DNA of 64,000 nt from Asanoa ferruginea (GCF_003387075.1 NZ_QUMQ01000001.1:4712001-4776000), one strand, 5' to 3'; shown: positions 30,236-40,957, counted from the first letter of the stretch. A program made the numbers and translations. The notes: generated by a model from the sequence alone, not told the origin.

Positions 30236-30240
30236 CTTAG
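29251..30240 (+). CDS. IS481 family transposase
   Basis: A 329-residue transposase from GTG 29251 with GGAGG upstream. Two N-terminal helix-turn-helix units ([34 protein letters not shown] and [20 protein letters not shown]) precede an rve integrase core. The DDE residues are visible as [19 protein letters not shown] and the Glu in [12 protein letters not shown]. The C-terminal end is [20 protein letters not shown]. The stop codon TAG (30238-30240) lies outside the element, in the duplicated target, so the last residues depend on the insertion site. Confidence 0.95.
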   Translation: MAHANAALTPKARLKLARLVVDERWTVSAASRRFDVSYRTAKRWVDRYLAMGAAGMQDRSSRPLHTPTRTRRDLVRKIVYLRWRHRLGPVAIAARLGMAASTVHAVLVRARINRLSHIDRRTGEPIRRYEHDTAGALIHVDVKKLGNIPDGGGWRYVGRVQGKRHRAATTGKPRSAYRNPKMGTAHVHTVIDDHSRVAYAEIHNDETAITAAAVLTRAVAWFAARGVRVQRVLSDNGSAYRSRLWRETCTQLGITVKKTRPYRPQTNGKIERFHRTLNAWAIDRFYPTEHHRRAALPRWLHFYNHHRPHTAIGGQPPITRLTNLAGQHT

Positions 30241-32822
30241 AGCAGCCCGGCCTTGCGCAGCGCGTCGGCCATGGCGCTGTTGACCGGTGGCGCCGACTGC
30301 CGGCTGCCGCCGCCTTGGCGCTGGCCGCCGCCCTGACCGCCACCTTGACGCCCGGAGCCGCCGCTGCCGCCCTGGCGGGCGCCTTGGCCGCCGCCACCCT
30401 GCCGGCCGCCGCCACCGCCTTGGCGGCCACTGCCGCCACCTTGCGCGGCGTCGCTCTTGCCCTGCCGTTCGCCGCCCTGCCCGCCGGCACCCTGGCGTCC
30501 GCCGCCACCGCCGCCTTGGCGCGGCCGGGCCGGCTGGCGTTCGCCACCGCCCTCGCGCCCGGCACCCCGGCCACCCCCGCCGCCGCCGGCCGGGCTCTCC
30601 TCGTCGAGCCGCAGGGTCAGCGAGATCCGCTTCCGCGGCACGTCGACGTCAAGCACCTTGACCTTGACGACATCCCCGGGCTTGACCACCTCGCGCGGGT
30701 CCTTCACGAACGTCTTCGACATCGCCGAGACGTGCACGAGGCCATCCTGGTGCACGCCGACGTCGACGAACGCCCCGAACGCCGCCACGTTCGTGACGAC
30801 GCCTTCGAGGACCATGCCGGAGATCAGGTCGCCGATCTTCTCGACGCCCTCCGCGAACGTCGCCGTCTTGAACGCCGGCCGGGGGTCGCGGCCCGGCTTC
30901 TCCAACTCGCGCAGGATGTCGGTCACGGTTGGCACGCCGAACATCGCGTCGGCGAAGTCGCCGGGCTTCAGACCGCGCAGCATCGCGCCGTTGCCGATCA
31001 GGGCCGGCAACTCCGTGCCGACCGACGACAGGATCCGCCGGACCACCGGGTAGGCCTCCGGGTGCACCGACGACGCGTCGAGCGGGTCGTCGCCGCCCGC
31101 GATCCGCAGGAAGCCCGCGCACTGCTCGAACGCCTTGGGGCCGAGCCGGGGGACCGATTTGAGCGCCGTGCGGTCGCGGAACGGGCCATTCGCCTCGCGG
31201 TGGGCGACGATGTTGGCGGCCAACGACTCGCCGATGCCCGAAACCCGCGACAGCAGCGGCGCGGACGCCAGGTTGACGTCGACACCGACACCGTTCACGC
31301 AGTCTTCGACCACCGCGTCGAGCGAGCGCGACAGCTTGGCCTCGGAGATGTCGTGCTGGTATTGCCCGACCCCGATCGACTTCGGGTCGATCTTCACGAG
31401 CTCGGCCAGCGGGTCCTGGAGCCGGCGCGCGATCGACACCGCGCCGCGCAGCGAGACGTCCATGCCGGGCAGTTCCGAGGCGGCGTACGCCGAAGCCGAA
31501 TAGACCGAAGCCCCCGCCTCGGAGACCATCACCTTCGTCAACCCCAGCGAAGGGTTCTTCGCGATCAGATCAGCGGCCAGCTTGTCGGTCTCCCGCGACG
31601 CGGTGCCGTTGCCGATCGCGATCAGGTCGACCTTGTGCTCGGCCGCGAGCTTGGCCAGCGAAGCCAGCGCCGCGTCCCACTTGTTGGCCGGCACGTGCGG
31701 GTAGATCGTGTCGGTCGCCAGCACCTTGCCGGTCGGGTCGACCACCGCGACCTTCACGCCCGTCCGGAAGCCCGGGTCGAGGCCCATCGTGGCGCGGGTG
31801 CCGGCGGGCGCGGCGAGCAGCAGGTCGCGCAGGTTGGCCGCGAAGACGCGTACAGCCTCGTCTTCCGCGGTTTGGAAAAGCCTCATTCGCAGAGACATGT
31901 CCAGGTGTACGACGATCCGGGTGCGCCAGGCCCAGCGGACCGTGTCGAGCAGCCAGCGGTCGGCGGGGCGGCCCTGGTCGGCGATGCCGAAGTGGCCGGC
32001 GATCCGCTGCTCGTAGAGCACCGGACCGGTGGCCAGCGTGCCGGCCGCGACCGCGTCGGCCTCGGCGGCGTCGGGCTCCAGGATGAGGTCGAGCACCTCC
32101 TCCTTCTCGCCGCGGAACAGCGCCAGGATCCGATGTGACGGCAGCGAGGTCAGCGGCTCGGCGAAGTCGAAATAGTCACTGAACTTCGCGCCCGCCTCCT
32201 CTTTGCCGGGCTTGACCTTGCCGCGCATCCGGCCACGCTCCCAGACCTGCTCGCGCAGCGTGCCGATCAGGTCGGCGTCTTCCGCGAACCGCTCGACCAG
32301 GATCGACCGGGCACCGTCCAATGCGGCGGCCGCGTCGGCGACACCCTTCTCGGCGTCGACATAGGCCCCGGCCGCGCTCGAAGGGTCCTGCGCCGGATCG
32401 GCGAACAGCAGGTCGGCCAGCGGCTCGAGACCGGCTTCGCGGGCGATCTGCGCCTTGGTCCGGCGCTTCGGCTTGAACGGCAGGTAGATGTCTTCGAGCC
32501 GGGCCTTCGAGTCGGCCGCCCGGATCTGCGCCTCGAGCTCGGGGTCGAGCTTGCCCTGTGACCGGATCGACTCGAGGATCGCGTCCCGCCGCTCGTCGAG
32601 CTCGCGCAGATAGCGCAGCCGCTCTTCGAGGGTGCGGAGCTGGGTGTCGTCGAGCCCGCCGGTGGCCTCCTTGCGGTAGCGGGCCACGAACGGCACCGTC
32701 GCGCCACCGTCGAGCAAATCGACGGCCGAGGTTACCTGGGATTCGCGGACGCCCAACTCGTCGGCGATCCGCGCGGAGACGGACGGAGCTGCTGCCTGGA
32801 TCTGGTCGGTCACCTCCGGCAT
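30237..32822 (-). CDS. tex: Tex family RNA-binding transcription accessory protein
   Basis: About 861 residues from ATG 32822 (MPEVTDQIQ). Tex N-terminal helical region has [30 protein letters not shown]; the YqgF/RNase H-like region has [18 protein letters not shown]; helix-hairpin-helix segments include [27 protein letters not shown]. The S1 domain ([37 protein letters not shown]) is followed by an unusual ~110-residue Gly/Arg/Gln-rich disordered tail, and the protein ends [10 protein letters not shown]. Tex acts in transcription and RNA metabolism by binding structured nucleic acids. The stop TAA lies in the IS target duplication, so the insertion left the protein intact. Confidence 0.95.
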   Translation of the reverse strand: MPEVTDQIQAAAPSVSARIADELGVRESQVTSAVDLLDGGATVPFVARYRKEATGGLDDTQLRTLEERLRYLRELDERRDAILESIRSQGKLDPELEAQIRAADSKARLEDIYLPFKPKRRTKAQIAREAGLEPLADLLFADPAQDPSSAAGAYVDAEKGVADAAAALDGARSILVERFAEDADLIGTLREQVWERGRMRGKVKPGKEEAGAKFSDYFDFAEPLTSLPSHRILALFRGEKEEVLDLILEPDAAEADAVAAGTLATGPVLYEQRIAGHFGIADQGRPADRWLLDTVRWAWRTRIVVHLDMSLRMRLFQTAEDEAVRVFAANLRDLLLAAPAGTRATMGLDPGFRTGVKVAVVDPTGKVLATDTIYPHVPANKWDAALASLAKLAAEHKVDLIAIGNGTASRETDKLAADLIAKNPSLGLTKVMVSEAGASVYSASAYAASELPGMDVSLRGAVSIARRLQDPLAELVKIDPKSIGVGQYQHDISEAKLSRSLDAVVEDCVNGVGVDVNLASAPLLSRVSGIGESLAANIVAHREANGPFRDRTALKSVPRLGPKAFEQCAGFLRIAGGDDPLDASSVHPEAYPVVRRILSSVGTELPALIGNGAMLRGLKPGDFADAMFGVPTVTDILRELEKPGRDPRPAFKTATFAEGVEKIGDLISGMVLEGVVTNVAAFGAFVDVGVHQDGLVHVSAMSKTFVKDPREVVKPGDVVKVKVLDVDVPRKRISLTLRLDEESPAGGGGGGRGAGREGGGERQPARPRQGGGGGGRQGAGGQGGERQGKSDAAQGGGSGRQGGGGGRQGGGGQGARQGGSGGSGRQGGGQGGGQRQGGGSRQSAPPVNSAMADALRKAGLL

Positions 32823-32884
32823 TCTGCCGGACCGGTTCGTTTGGCGTGGCCAGTGGGTAGAAGCCACACCGAGGGAGGTACGTG

Positions 32885-34096
32885 ATGCTGGCCGAGCGAC
32901 TGCGAAATGTCGCGCCCGACGCCCTGGTCGAGGTCATCGACCACCACGTCCGCTCCGAGCTGGGCGGACTCCGCGCTGACGTGCTGCTGGCCGACTACCG
33001 GATCGCTGGGCTCTGGCCCGTGTTGCGCCCCGACGACCCGACCCAGGGCCTGCTCGCGGAGCAGAACATCGCCGCGCGCTGCTACGCCCGCCAGGAGCCG
33101 ATGATCGAGGATGTGCCCGAGACGCCAGGCGTACGCCTATATGTGCCCCTATCGGTTTGGGGTGAACGCCTCGGGATTCTGGTGGCTGACTTTCCGGCCC
33201 AGCCCGACGACGGCACGGTCCGGCATTGTCGGGGCATCTCCGACGATCTCGCCGTCGCGTTGCGGGCCGCCGACCGCGACACCGACCGTTACCGGTTGGC
33301 CCGCCGCCGGGGGCGCCTCTCGATGGCCGCCGAGATGCAGTGGGACCTGCTGCCCGGGCGGTGTGTCACCGATCACGGGTACGTGCTCGCGGGGCAGCTC
33401 GAGCCGGCCTACCGCACGTCGGGCGACAACTTCGACTGGGCGATCAACGACGGCAGGTTGACCGTCACCGTCGTCAACGGCAACGGCACCGGGCTCGCCG
33501 CCTCGGCGTTGACCTCACTCGCGGTCAACGCGATGCGCAATGCCCGCCGGTCCGGTGGGACGTTGGTGGAGCAGGCCGAGCTCGCGTCGGACACGCTGTT
33601 CGCGGCCCATCACGGTGCGCGACCGATCGAGGCTTTGCTGCTGGAGTACGACGCGGGCAGCGGCCACGTGAAGGCGGTCGACGCGGGCTCGCCGCGGGCC
33701 TGGCGGGTCCGAGCCGGCGCGGTGGCGCCCGTGGTGCTGGAGGAGCAACTGCCGCTGGGCATGTTCGAGGAGAACAGGTATGGCGTGCAGAGCTTCGAGA
33801 TGTCCGTCGGCGACCGGCTGTTCGTGGTCAGCGACGGTGTGCACGGCGCGGCACCGGGCGGCCGCGAGTCCTATGGCGAGCGCTATCTGGCCGCCGCGTT
33901 CCGGGCGGCCCGGCTTTCCCCGCCGGCACAGGCGATCGGCGCGGTGATGCACGCGCTGCACGACTATCACGGCGACATCGAGATCGAAGACGACGCGGTG
34001 ATCGTCTGCCTGGATCGCACGCATCCCGTCAGCGGGACCGCAGGTGTTGTCGATCAAATCACGTCGAAGCGCATGGTGGAGGCGGCGCCAGGGTAA
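32885..34096 (+). CDS. PP2C/SpoIIE-like protein with degenerate metal site
   Basis: A 403-residue protein from ATG 32885 with GGGAGG upstream. Residues ~1-125 resemble a GAF-type sensor ([21 protein letters not shown]). Residues ~140-385 align with SpoIIE/RsbU phosphatases: [13 protein letters not shown], then [14 protein letters not shown] with Asp181, and the late [12 protein letters not shown]. The core motif that is normally GDVxGHG reads VVNGNGTG (residues 196-203), so a metal-binding Asp is gone and activity is doubtful. It could be a non-catalytic partner in an anti-anti-sigma system. The MarR gene follows 31 bp downstream on the same strand. Its upstream region adjoins the divergent tex start. 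Confidence 0.82.
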   Translation: MLAERLRNVAPDALVEVIDHHVRSELGGLRADVLLADYRIAGLWPVLRPDDPTQGLLAEQNIAARCYARQEPMIEDVPETPGVRLYVPLSVWGERLGILVADFPAQPDDGTVRHCRGISDDLAVALRAADRDTDRYRLARRRGRLSMAAEMQWDLLPGRCVTDHGYVLAGQLEPAYRTSGDNFDWAINDGRLTVTVVNGNGTGLAASALTSLAVNAMRNARRSGGTLVEQAELASDTLFAAHHGARPIEALLLEYDAGSGHVKAVDAGSPRAWRVRAGAVAPVVLEEQLPLGMFEENRYGVQSFEMSVGDRLFVVSDGVHGAAPGGRESYGERYLAAAFRAARLSPPAQAIGAVMHALHDYHGDIEIEDDAVIVCLDRTHPVSGTAGVVDQITSKRMVEAAPG

Positions 34097-34127
34097 GTCT
34101 GCGACTTGTCAACGGAGAGGCGACGAC

Positions 34128-34577
34128 ATGGATCGCGCGGCTAGCCTGGCCAGTTCGATCGAGGCTGCCTCGGAGGCGTTGGTCAGCGTTCTGGATGCGG
34201 CCCGCACCCGCCAGGAGTCGCCGGTCTCGCCCACCCAGATCCGGGTCCTGTCGATCATCAACGTGCGACCGGACACCAACGTCAACCGACTCGCCGAGAT
34301 CCTCGACGTGGTGCCCTCGTCGGCCAGCCGCCTCTGCGATCGGCTCGAGGCGGTCGGCCTCCTGCGCCGGGCGGCCGACGAGCGCGACCGGCGCGAGGTG
34401 CGCCTGGTGCTGACGGCGGCCGGGGCGACGGTGCTCCGCGAGTTGCGCGAACGCCGGGCCCAGGCCGTGCAGGGTGTGCTCGACCGGATGCCGCACCGGG
34501 CGCAACACGACCTGCTGGTGGCCCTGCTCGCGTTCGGCCACGCGTCGGCCCAACTCCAGGCGGAGTCAACTGCCTAG
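34128..34577 (+). CDS. MarR family transcriptional regulator
   Basis: A 149-residue protein from ATG 34128 with GGAGAGG just upstream. The winged helix is SPTQIRVLSIINVRPDTNVNRLAEILDVVPSSASRLCDRLEAVGLLRRAADERDRREVRLVLTAAG, a classic MarR pattern with the DERDRRE wing. Flanking helices form the dimer interface. It follows the PP2C-like gene and is probably cotranscribed with it. Its 3' end overlaps the converging phosphotransferase gene by 12 bases. The ligand is unknown. Confidence 0.92.
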   Translation: MDRAASLASSIEAASEALVSVLDAARTRQESPVSPTQIRVLSIINVRPDTNVNRLAEILDVVPSSASRLCDRLEAVGLLRRAADERDRREVRLVLTAAGATVLRELRERRAQAVQGVLDRMPHRAQHDLLVALLAFGHASAQLQAESTA

Positions 34578-35753
34578 CAACACGTCGATCTCGCGGGCGA
34601 CCACGGTGTTGTCGTTGTTCTCGGCGAGTTGGATGAGGGCCTTCCAGAGCGCCCACCCCCGGCCGCGCTGCCAGGTGGCGTCGTCGACACCGGTTGTTGT
34701 GCGGAAGGCCGTGCGGGCGGGCGCGTCGAGGAAGGTCCAGGCGATCACCAGGTCGCAGGCGGGGTCGCCGACGCCGGAGGTGCCGAAGTCGATGACACCC
34801 GCGAGCCGGCCGTCACGGACGAGCAGGTTCCCGTTGGCGACGTCACCGTGGAACCAGACCGGCCGGCCGTGCCACTCGGCTGCGAGGGCGGCGTCCCATT
34901 CGGCGGTGGCTTTGGCGGCGTCGATTCGGCCGTCGAGGGCGGCGATCGCCCGCCGCGTCTCCTCGTCGTAGTGGCTGAGGGCGGCGCCGCGCCAGAAGCT
35001 GTGCTCACCGGCCGCGGGCTCGCCACCGGTGTCGACCGCCTGTAGCGCGATGAGGAATTCGGCCACGTCGACCGCGAACGCGCTCAGGTCGGTCACGACA
35101 CCGTCGGCCGGGGCGCCGTTGGTCGGGGCGCCGTTGGTCGGGGCGCCGTTGGTCGGGGCGCCGTTGGTCGGGGCGCCGTTGGTCGGGGCGCCGTTGGTCG
35201 GGGCGCCGTTGGTCGGGGCGCCGTTGGTCGGGGTGTCGTTGGTCGTGGTGTCGTGGTGGGTCGTGATGGCCTGGGCCGCGGCCCTATGGGTCGTGCTGCC
35301 TGGAGTCGCGGCGGCTCGGGTCGCGGCGCCGTGGGTTGCGGTGCCGTGGGCCGCAGCGCCGTCGGTCGCGGTCTCGTGGCGCGCGGTGGCGCCGTCGAGC
35401 CAGCGGTTGACCGACCATGGCCAGGGATAGCCCGCGCCCGGCTTGCCGAAGGCCAGCGGGGCGGGGATCGGCTGCGGGAGGTGTGGCGCGAGCACCGGTA
35501 GCCAGCGCTGCTCCTTGGCCACACTCGCCACGTAGCCCTCGGCGCTCGGCAGCCGCACGGTCATCGTGTCGCCGAGGTGGAAGGTGCGGTTGTCGTTGCC
35601 ACCGACCGCTACGGGCGACACGGGCAGGTCGGCCCACTCCGGAAACTGCTCGGCGATCAGGGTGCGCACGAGCGCTACGTCGATGACCACCGCCAGATGA
35701 TCCGCGAGGTCACTCGGCGTGGCAACCGGTTTAGCGCTGCGCTTCGGCACCAT
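34566..35753 (-). CDS. Aminoglycoside phosphotransferase-family protein with low-complexity insertion
   Basis: About 395 residues of the APH/choline kinase fold. The N-lobe has VRTLIAEQFPEWADLPVSPVAVGGNDNRTFHLGDTMTVRLPS, then PWPWSVNRWLDG. The C-lobe has the catalytic loop WFHGDVANGNLLVRDG and the metal motif GVIDFGTSGVGDPACDLVIAW. Relatives run from NRWLDG straight into DLSAFAVDVAEFL; here ~95 residues of Ala/Thr/His-rich sequence intervene, including eight NGAPT pentapeptides. The insertion falls between lobes where a loop could be tolerated. The start is uncertain: ATG 35753 is used, ATG 35777 would overlap the divergent small gene, and GTG 35690 is possible. Confidence 0.85.
   Translation of the reverse strand: MVPKRSAKPVATPSDLADHLAVVIDVALVRTLIAEQFPEWADLPVSPVAVGGNDNRTFHLGDTMTVRLPSAEGYVASVAKEQRWLPVLAPHLPQPIPAPLAFGKPGAGYPWPWSVNRWLDGATARHETATDGAAAHGTATHGAATRAAATPGSTTHRAAAQAITTHHDTTTNDTPTNGAPTNGAPTNGAPTNGAPTNGAPTNGAPTNGAPTNGAPADGVVTDLSAFAVDVAEFLIALQAVDTGGEPAAGEHSFWRGAALSHYDEETRRAIAALDGRIDAAKATAEWDAALAAEWHGRPVWFHGDVANGNLLVRDGRLAGVIDFGTSGVGDPACDLVIAWTFLDAPARTAFRTTTGVDDATWQRGRGWALWKALIQLAENNDNTVVAREIDVLLGS
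35110..35233. repeat. 15-bp in-frame tandem repeat (eight copies)
   Basis: Eight perfect copies of a 15-bp unit (CGCCGTTGGTCGGGG) lie in the phosphotransferase gene, encoding NGAPT pentapeptides on the minus strand. Degenerate pentamer-like repeats continue to about 35400 (GTG-rich, encoding HGAAT-type units). Perfect short repeats such as these expand and contract by slippage, always in frame because the unit is 15 bp. Confidence 0.95.
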
Positions 35754-35770
35754 CTCGGCGAGAATGAACC

Positions 35771-35920
35771 ATGGCATCGATGGCAGACCGGCTCCGCGAC
35801 TTCCTGCGCAGTCCCCGTGGCCAAAAGCTCATTCAGCAGGGCCGCACCCAACTCGACAAACCGGAAAACCAGCGCCGGCTCCAGCAACTCGCCAACCGGT
35901 TGCGCGGCCGCAAGCGCTGA
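35771..35920 (+). CDS. Small basic helical protein (49 aa), conserved-looking
   Basis: A 49-residue protein, MASMADRLRDFLRSPRGQKL at its start and ending NRLRGRKR. It is strongly helical and basic, with an amphipathic pattern (DRLRDFLRSPRGQKLIQQGRTQL, then PENQRRLQQLANRLRG). Similar small proteins occur widely in actinobacteria without known function, and a nucleic-acid or membrane-surface role is possible from the charge. A second ATG three codons in (35780) may be the true start. It is divergent from the phosphotransferase gene, separated by 17 bp from the preferred start of that gene. Confidence 0.72.
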   Translation: MASMADRLRDFLRSPRGQKLIQQGRTQLDKPENQRRLQQLANRLRGRKR

Positions 35921-35975
35921 CCGCGCGGAAAACCACGGGCGGCGGCGCCACGGGCCCGGCTAGTCTGCCGAGGCC

Positions 35976-36959
35976 ATGACCGAGTTGCCGCCCGTCGCCC
36001 ACCTGCACGTCCACCTGGAAAGTGCGGTGCGCTGGGCCACCCTGGCCGAGATCGCCGAGCGCAACGGGATCGACTTCCCCGACCACCTGCGCGGCGGCGC
36101 CCACCGCTTCACCTCGTTCACCGACTTCTTCGACCAGAACCACCTGGTACGCGAGTGCCTCCGCACGCCCGACGACTTCCACCGCGTGGCCGTCGAGTTC
36201 TGCGCCGACCAGGTGGCCCAGGGCGTCGGCTACGTCGAGGTCTCGTTCACCGCGGCCGCACACGGCGAGCGCCTGGGCGACCTGGGCATGCCACTGGCCG
36301 CGGTGCTCGACGGCCTGGCCGAGGGCGGCGACCGCTACGGCCTGGCGTGGCAGGTCATCCTCGACACGTCCCGCCGCCGTTCGGTGGAGCGGGCCTGGCG
36401 CACGTTGGACCTGGCCCGCAAACACGCCGGCGTCGTCGCGATCGGCCTGGCCGGCGACGAGGACCATCCGGCAACCCCGTTCGCCGCAGTCTTCGCCGAG
36501 GCCCGCGAGGCGGGGCTACACGTCGTGCACCACGCCGGCGAGGCCGCCGGCCCGGCGAGCATCCGCGAGGCCCTAGACGTCGGGTTGACCGAGCGCCTGG
36601 GCCACGGCATCCGCGTCCTCGACGACCCCGATCTGGTCGCCGAGGTCCGCGAGCGCGGCATCCCACTCGAGGTCTGCCCAACCTCCAACGTGGCCCTGGG
36701 CTTCGCTCCGTCACTGGCCGCGCACCGACTGCCGAGGCTGCGCGCGGCCGGTCTGGCCGTCACCCTCAACACCGACATCCCGGAGATGGTGCACACGACC
36801 CTGGACGCTGAATACGCCGCGGCGGCCCGCGAGTTCGGCTGGACCGACACCGACCTGACCGAGCTGGCGCGCACCTCGATCGACGCGTCGTTCGCGGATC
36901 CCGCGACCAAGGCTCGCCTATACGCCGGCTTTACCGACGGCGGGTTACCGAGCAAGTAG
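35976..36959 (+). CDS. Adenosine deaminase-family amidohydrolase with altered active-site motifs
   Basis: A 327-residue metal-dependent deaminase-like protein. It keeps the TIM-barrel landmarks: HLHVHLESAVR at residues ~9-19, VVHHAGEAAG with the catalytic Glu, ERLGHGIRVL, LEVCPTSNVALG and LAVTLNTDIPEM. In canonical adenosine deaminases the first motif is HxHLDGS and the last TDDP. Here LES replaces LDG and Ile replaces the second Asp, a residue that contacts the purine ring. Zinc ligands remain, so it is likely an active hydrolase with a different purine-like substrate. It stands alone between the small protein and the repeat protein. Confidence 0.85.
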   Translation: MTELPPVAHLHVHLESAVRWATLAEIAERNGIDFPDHLRGGAHRFTSFTDFFDQNHLVRECLRTPDDFHRVAVEFCADQVAQGVGYVEVSFTAAAHGERLGDLGMPLAAVLDGLAEGGDRYGLAWQVILDTSRRRSVERAWRTLDLARKHAGVVAIGLAGDEDHPATPFAAVFAEAREAGLHVVHHAGEAAGPASIREALDVGLTERLGHGIRVLDDPDLVAEVRERGIPLEVCPTSNVALGFAPSLAAHRLPRLRAAGLAVTLNTDIPEMVHTTLDAEYAAAAREFGWTDTDLTELARTSIDASFADPATKARLYAGFTDGGLPSK

Positions 36960-37021
36960 GCGTCCATTGTCTTGCATAATCGAAAGCCTCTGACGGGGCA
37001 GACTTCCCGCTGTGGATCAGC

Positions 37022-37027
37022 GATAAT
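37022..37027 (+). promoter_or_regulatory. Candidate -10 element (GATAAT), leaderless
   Basis: GATAAT lies six bases before the ATG at 37034 within an AT-rich patch (AATTAATGCATG). No convincing -35 or Shine-Dalgarno is visible. The spacing fits leaderless transcription. Confidence 0.35.
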
Positions 37028-37033
37028 TAATGC

Positions 37034-37834
37034 ATGCGGCAGCTCCAGTTCTTTACGACGAAAGAGCTGGCTGTTATGCGCGATCGCACTGCGGCTCGCA
37101 ATTATTCGCCTGCGGGTGAGGAGTTCCGTCGCGAGCATCAGCGCCATCGTGCCTGGGGCTTGACGCGACGGCACGCCGACCGTCTGCGCCGCGCGCGTGG
37201 CGGGAACTCTCCCACGCCGGCCGCGGGCGAAACCTCTCCAGCGCTTGTCTCCCCGACATCGACGCCGTCCAACCACGCCGTGGGCCCGGCCGCGGATCCG
37301 GACATCGCCGCACGTCACCATCGCTCTGGCGGTGCGAAAACCACCGCCGATCAGCAAGGCTCGCCGGCGAAGCAATTGCCGCGGCCGGCGTCGACCATCC
37401 CGTCGCGCGATGGGCTGTCGCGGGTGGCGGGAGATAGGCCCCAGGCGAAGAGCACCGCCGACCGAACGGGGAAGGCTGCCCGGTCAGCCGCGAACGCGTT
37501 GACCGCCCCGTCGGGAGGCGGGTTGTCGCGGGTGGCGGGAGATAGGCCCGGGTCCCAGGCGAAGACCACCGCCGACCGAACGGGGAAGGCTACCTGGTCA
37601 GCCGCGAACGCGTTGACCGCCCCGTCGGGACGCGGGTTGTCGCGACTGGTGAGAAATGCGCCGTCACGGTCTGGGGAAATGCACCGACATCCCAACGCCC
37701 ATCGGCATGCGCCGGTTCAGGCCCCATATCGGCGCTTCAAACCACGCGATTCCGCGTTTCAGGAAAGCGGTCCCGCTGCCCACCATCCGTCGGGCACCGG
37801 GCCTAAACGAGGGGGAGCAGACCGCGGTCCGTGA
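37034..37834 (+). CDS. Hypothetical protein with conserved N-terminus and internal repeats
   Basis: A 266-residue protein. The first ~50 residues (MRQLQFFTTKELAVMRDRTA, then NYSPAGEEFRREHQRHRAWGLTRRHADRL) look like a compact basic helical unit that I recall from Micromonosporaceae hypothetical proteins. The remainder is Ala/Thr/Pro-rich and probably disordered. It contains two full repeats of 36 and 38 residues (LSRVAGDRPQAKSTADRTGK, then AANALTAPSGGG) and a partial third. The final 11 residues overlap the converging CMD gene by 32 bases, so the true C-terminus is less certain. Function unknown. Confidence 0.6.
   Translation: MRQLQFFTTKELAVMRDRTAARNYSPAGEEFRREHQRHRAWGLTRRHADRLRRARGGNSPTPAAGETSPALVSPTSTPSNHAVGPAADPDIAARHHRSGGAKTTADQQGSPAKQLPRPASTIPSRDGLSRVAGDRPQAKSTADRTGKAARSAANALTAPSGGGLSRVAGDRPGSQAKTTADRTGKATWSAANALTAPSGRGLSRLVRNAPSRSGEMHRHPNAHRHAPVQAPYRRFKPRDSAFQESGPAAHHPSGTGPKRGGADRGP
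37415..37660. repeat. 108/114-bp direct repeats inside the hypothetical gene
   Basis: Two direct repeats, 37415-37522 (108 bp) and 37523-37636 (114 bp), plus a partial third from 37637, start with CTG/TTG TCGCGGGTGGCGGGAGATAGG. Both lengths are multiples of three, so the frame is kept. The six-base difference adds GS between PG and QAK. Confidence 0.85.
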
Positions 37835-38207
37835 AGACCTTCTTCGCCGTAAAGACCGCGTTGATGGCGCGGGGGAAGCCGCAATAGACCGACGAGTGCA
37901 GGAACGCTTCGATGATCTGCTGTGGCGTCAGCCCCACGTTGAGCGCGGCGTTGATGTGCACGTCCAGTTGTGGCTCGCAGCCGCCGAGGGCCGTGAGCAT
38001 TCCGAGCGTCACGAGCTGTCGGTCGCGCGGCTCCAAGCCGGGGCGGGCGTAGATCTCGCCGAAGCCCCAGGCCACGATCTGATGACCCAGCTCCGGGGCG
38101 ATGTCCGACAACGCCTCGATGACCTTCGCGCCCGCCTCGCCGTCGATCCGGTCGAGCACGTCCTTGCCTTGGTCGAAACGCTCCTGACGGGAGGTGTTCT
38201 CGCTCAT
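37803..38207 (-). CDS. Carboxymuconolactone decarboxylase (CMD) family protein
   Basis: A 134-residue protein from ATG 38207 (MSENTSRQERFDQGKDVLDRIDGE). Residues ~45-110 are the CMD domain: RDRQLVTLGMLTALGGCEPQLDVHINAALNVGLTPQQIIEAFLHSSVYCGFPRAINA. It has the Cys and His of the family but not the AhpD CxxC pair, so it resembles gamma-carboxymuconolactone decarboxylase-like enzymes rather than a thiol peroxidase reductase. A purine-rich ribosome binding site (GGAGCGGGG) precedes the ATG. It lies downstream of sdhB on the same strand in the 5' direction of transcription, 66 bp away, and may be independently transcribed. Confidence 0.9.
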   Translation of the reverse strand: MSENTSRQERFDQGKDVLDRIDGEAGAKVIEALSDIAPELGHQIVAWGFGEIYARPGLEPRDRQLVTLGMLTALGGCEPQLDVHINAALNVGLTPQQIIEAFLHSSVYCGFPRAINAVFTAKKVFTDRGLLPLV

Positions 38208-38273
38208 GGTTCCCCGCTCCTCTAGGTGGTCACCCAAAACGCTAGGAGCTGGAGCGCCCTCTAAGTCAAACCG

Positions 38274-39016
38274 CTACCGGCTGTGGATCGCCGCGCCGAG
38301 GATGTCGCGGTTGAGGTTGCCGATCACCGTCAGCGGGATGCCCTTCGGGCAGACCGCCGTGCACTCGCCCGTGTTGGTGCAGCCGCCGAAGTCGGCCGCG
38401 TCGTGTGCGGCCAGCATCGCCGTTGCCCGGGACGCGCGCTCCGGCTGGCCCTGCGGCAGGGCGCCCAGGTGGGCGACCTTCGCCGCGGTGAACAGCATCG
38501 CCGAGCCGTTGGGGCACGCCGCCACGCAGGCGCCGCAACCGATGCAGGCCGCGGCCTCGAAGGCGGCGTCAGCGGCCGGCTTCGGCACCGGTGTCGCGTG
38601 CGCGTCCGGCGCGCTGCCCGTCGGCGCGGAGATGTAGCCGCCCGCCTGGATGATGCGGTCGAACGCGCCCCGGTCGACGACCAGGTCCTTGACCACCGGG
38701 AAGGCGCGCGCCCGCCACGGCTCGACGTCGATCGTGTCGCCGTCCTTGAAGTGGCGCATGTGTAGCTGGCACGCGGTGGTCAGTTTCTGCGGGCCGTGTG
38801 CCACGCCGTTGATGACCATGCCGCAGGCGCCGCAGATGCCCTCGCGACAGTCGTGGTCGAACGCCACGGGCTCCTCGCCGGCCGTGGTGAGCTGCTCGTT
38901 GAGCACGTCGAGGACCTCGAGGAACGACATGTCCGGCGAGATGTCGTCGACCTTGTAGGACACCATCGAGCCGCGCGTCGAGCGGTCCTGCTGGCGCCAG
39001 ATGCGCAGGTTCAGTT

Positions 39017-39020
<4 letters not shown>
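38274..39020 (-). CDS. sdhB: Succinate dehydrogenase/fumarate reductase iron-sulfur subunit
   Basis: A 248-residue protein from GTG 39020. The 2Fe-2S cysteines are in [19 protein letters not shown] and TTACQLHM; the 4Fe-4S and 3Fe-4S motifs are [18 protein letters not shown] and [17 protein letters not shown]. It conducts electrons from SdhA flavin to quinone in the membrane subunit. The start overlaps the sdhA stop (GTGA), and it is the last gene of the sdhCAB operon. It belongs to the short B-type SDH/fumarate reductase used with a single diheme cytochrome subunit. Confidence 0.96.

Positions 39021-40953
<1,933 letters not shown>

Positions 40954-40957
<4 letters not shown>

Noticed and set aside
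35110-35233. Short regular repeats that might be CRISPR-like or a protein-binding array
   Set aside because: They are contiguous 15-bp units without spacers, in frame within a kinase gene, and encode NGAPT pentapeptides.
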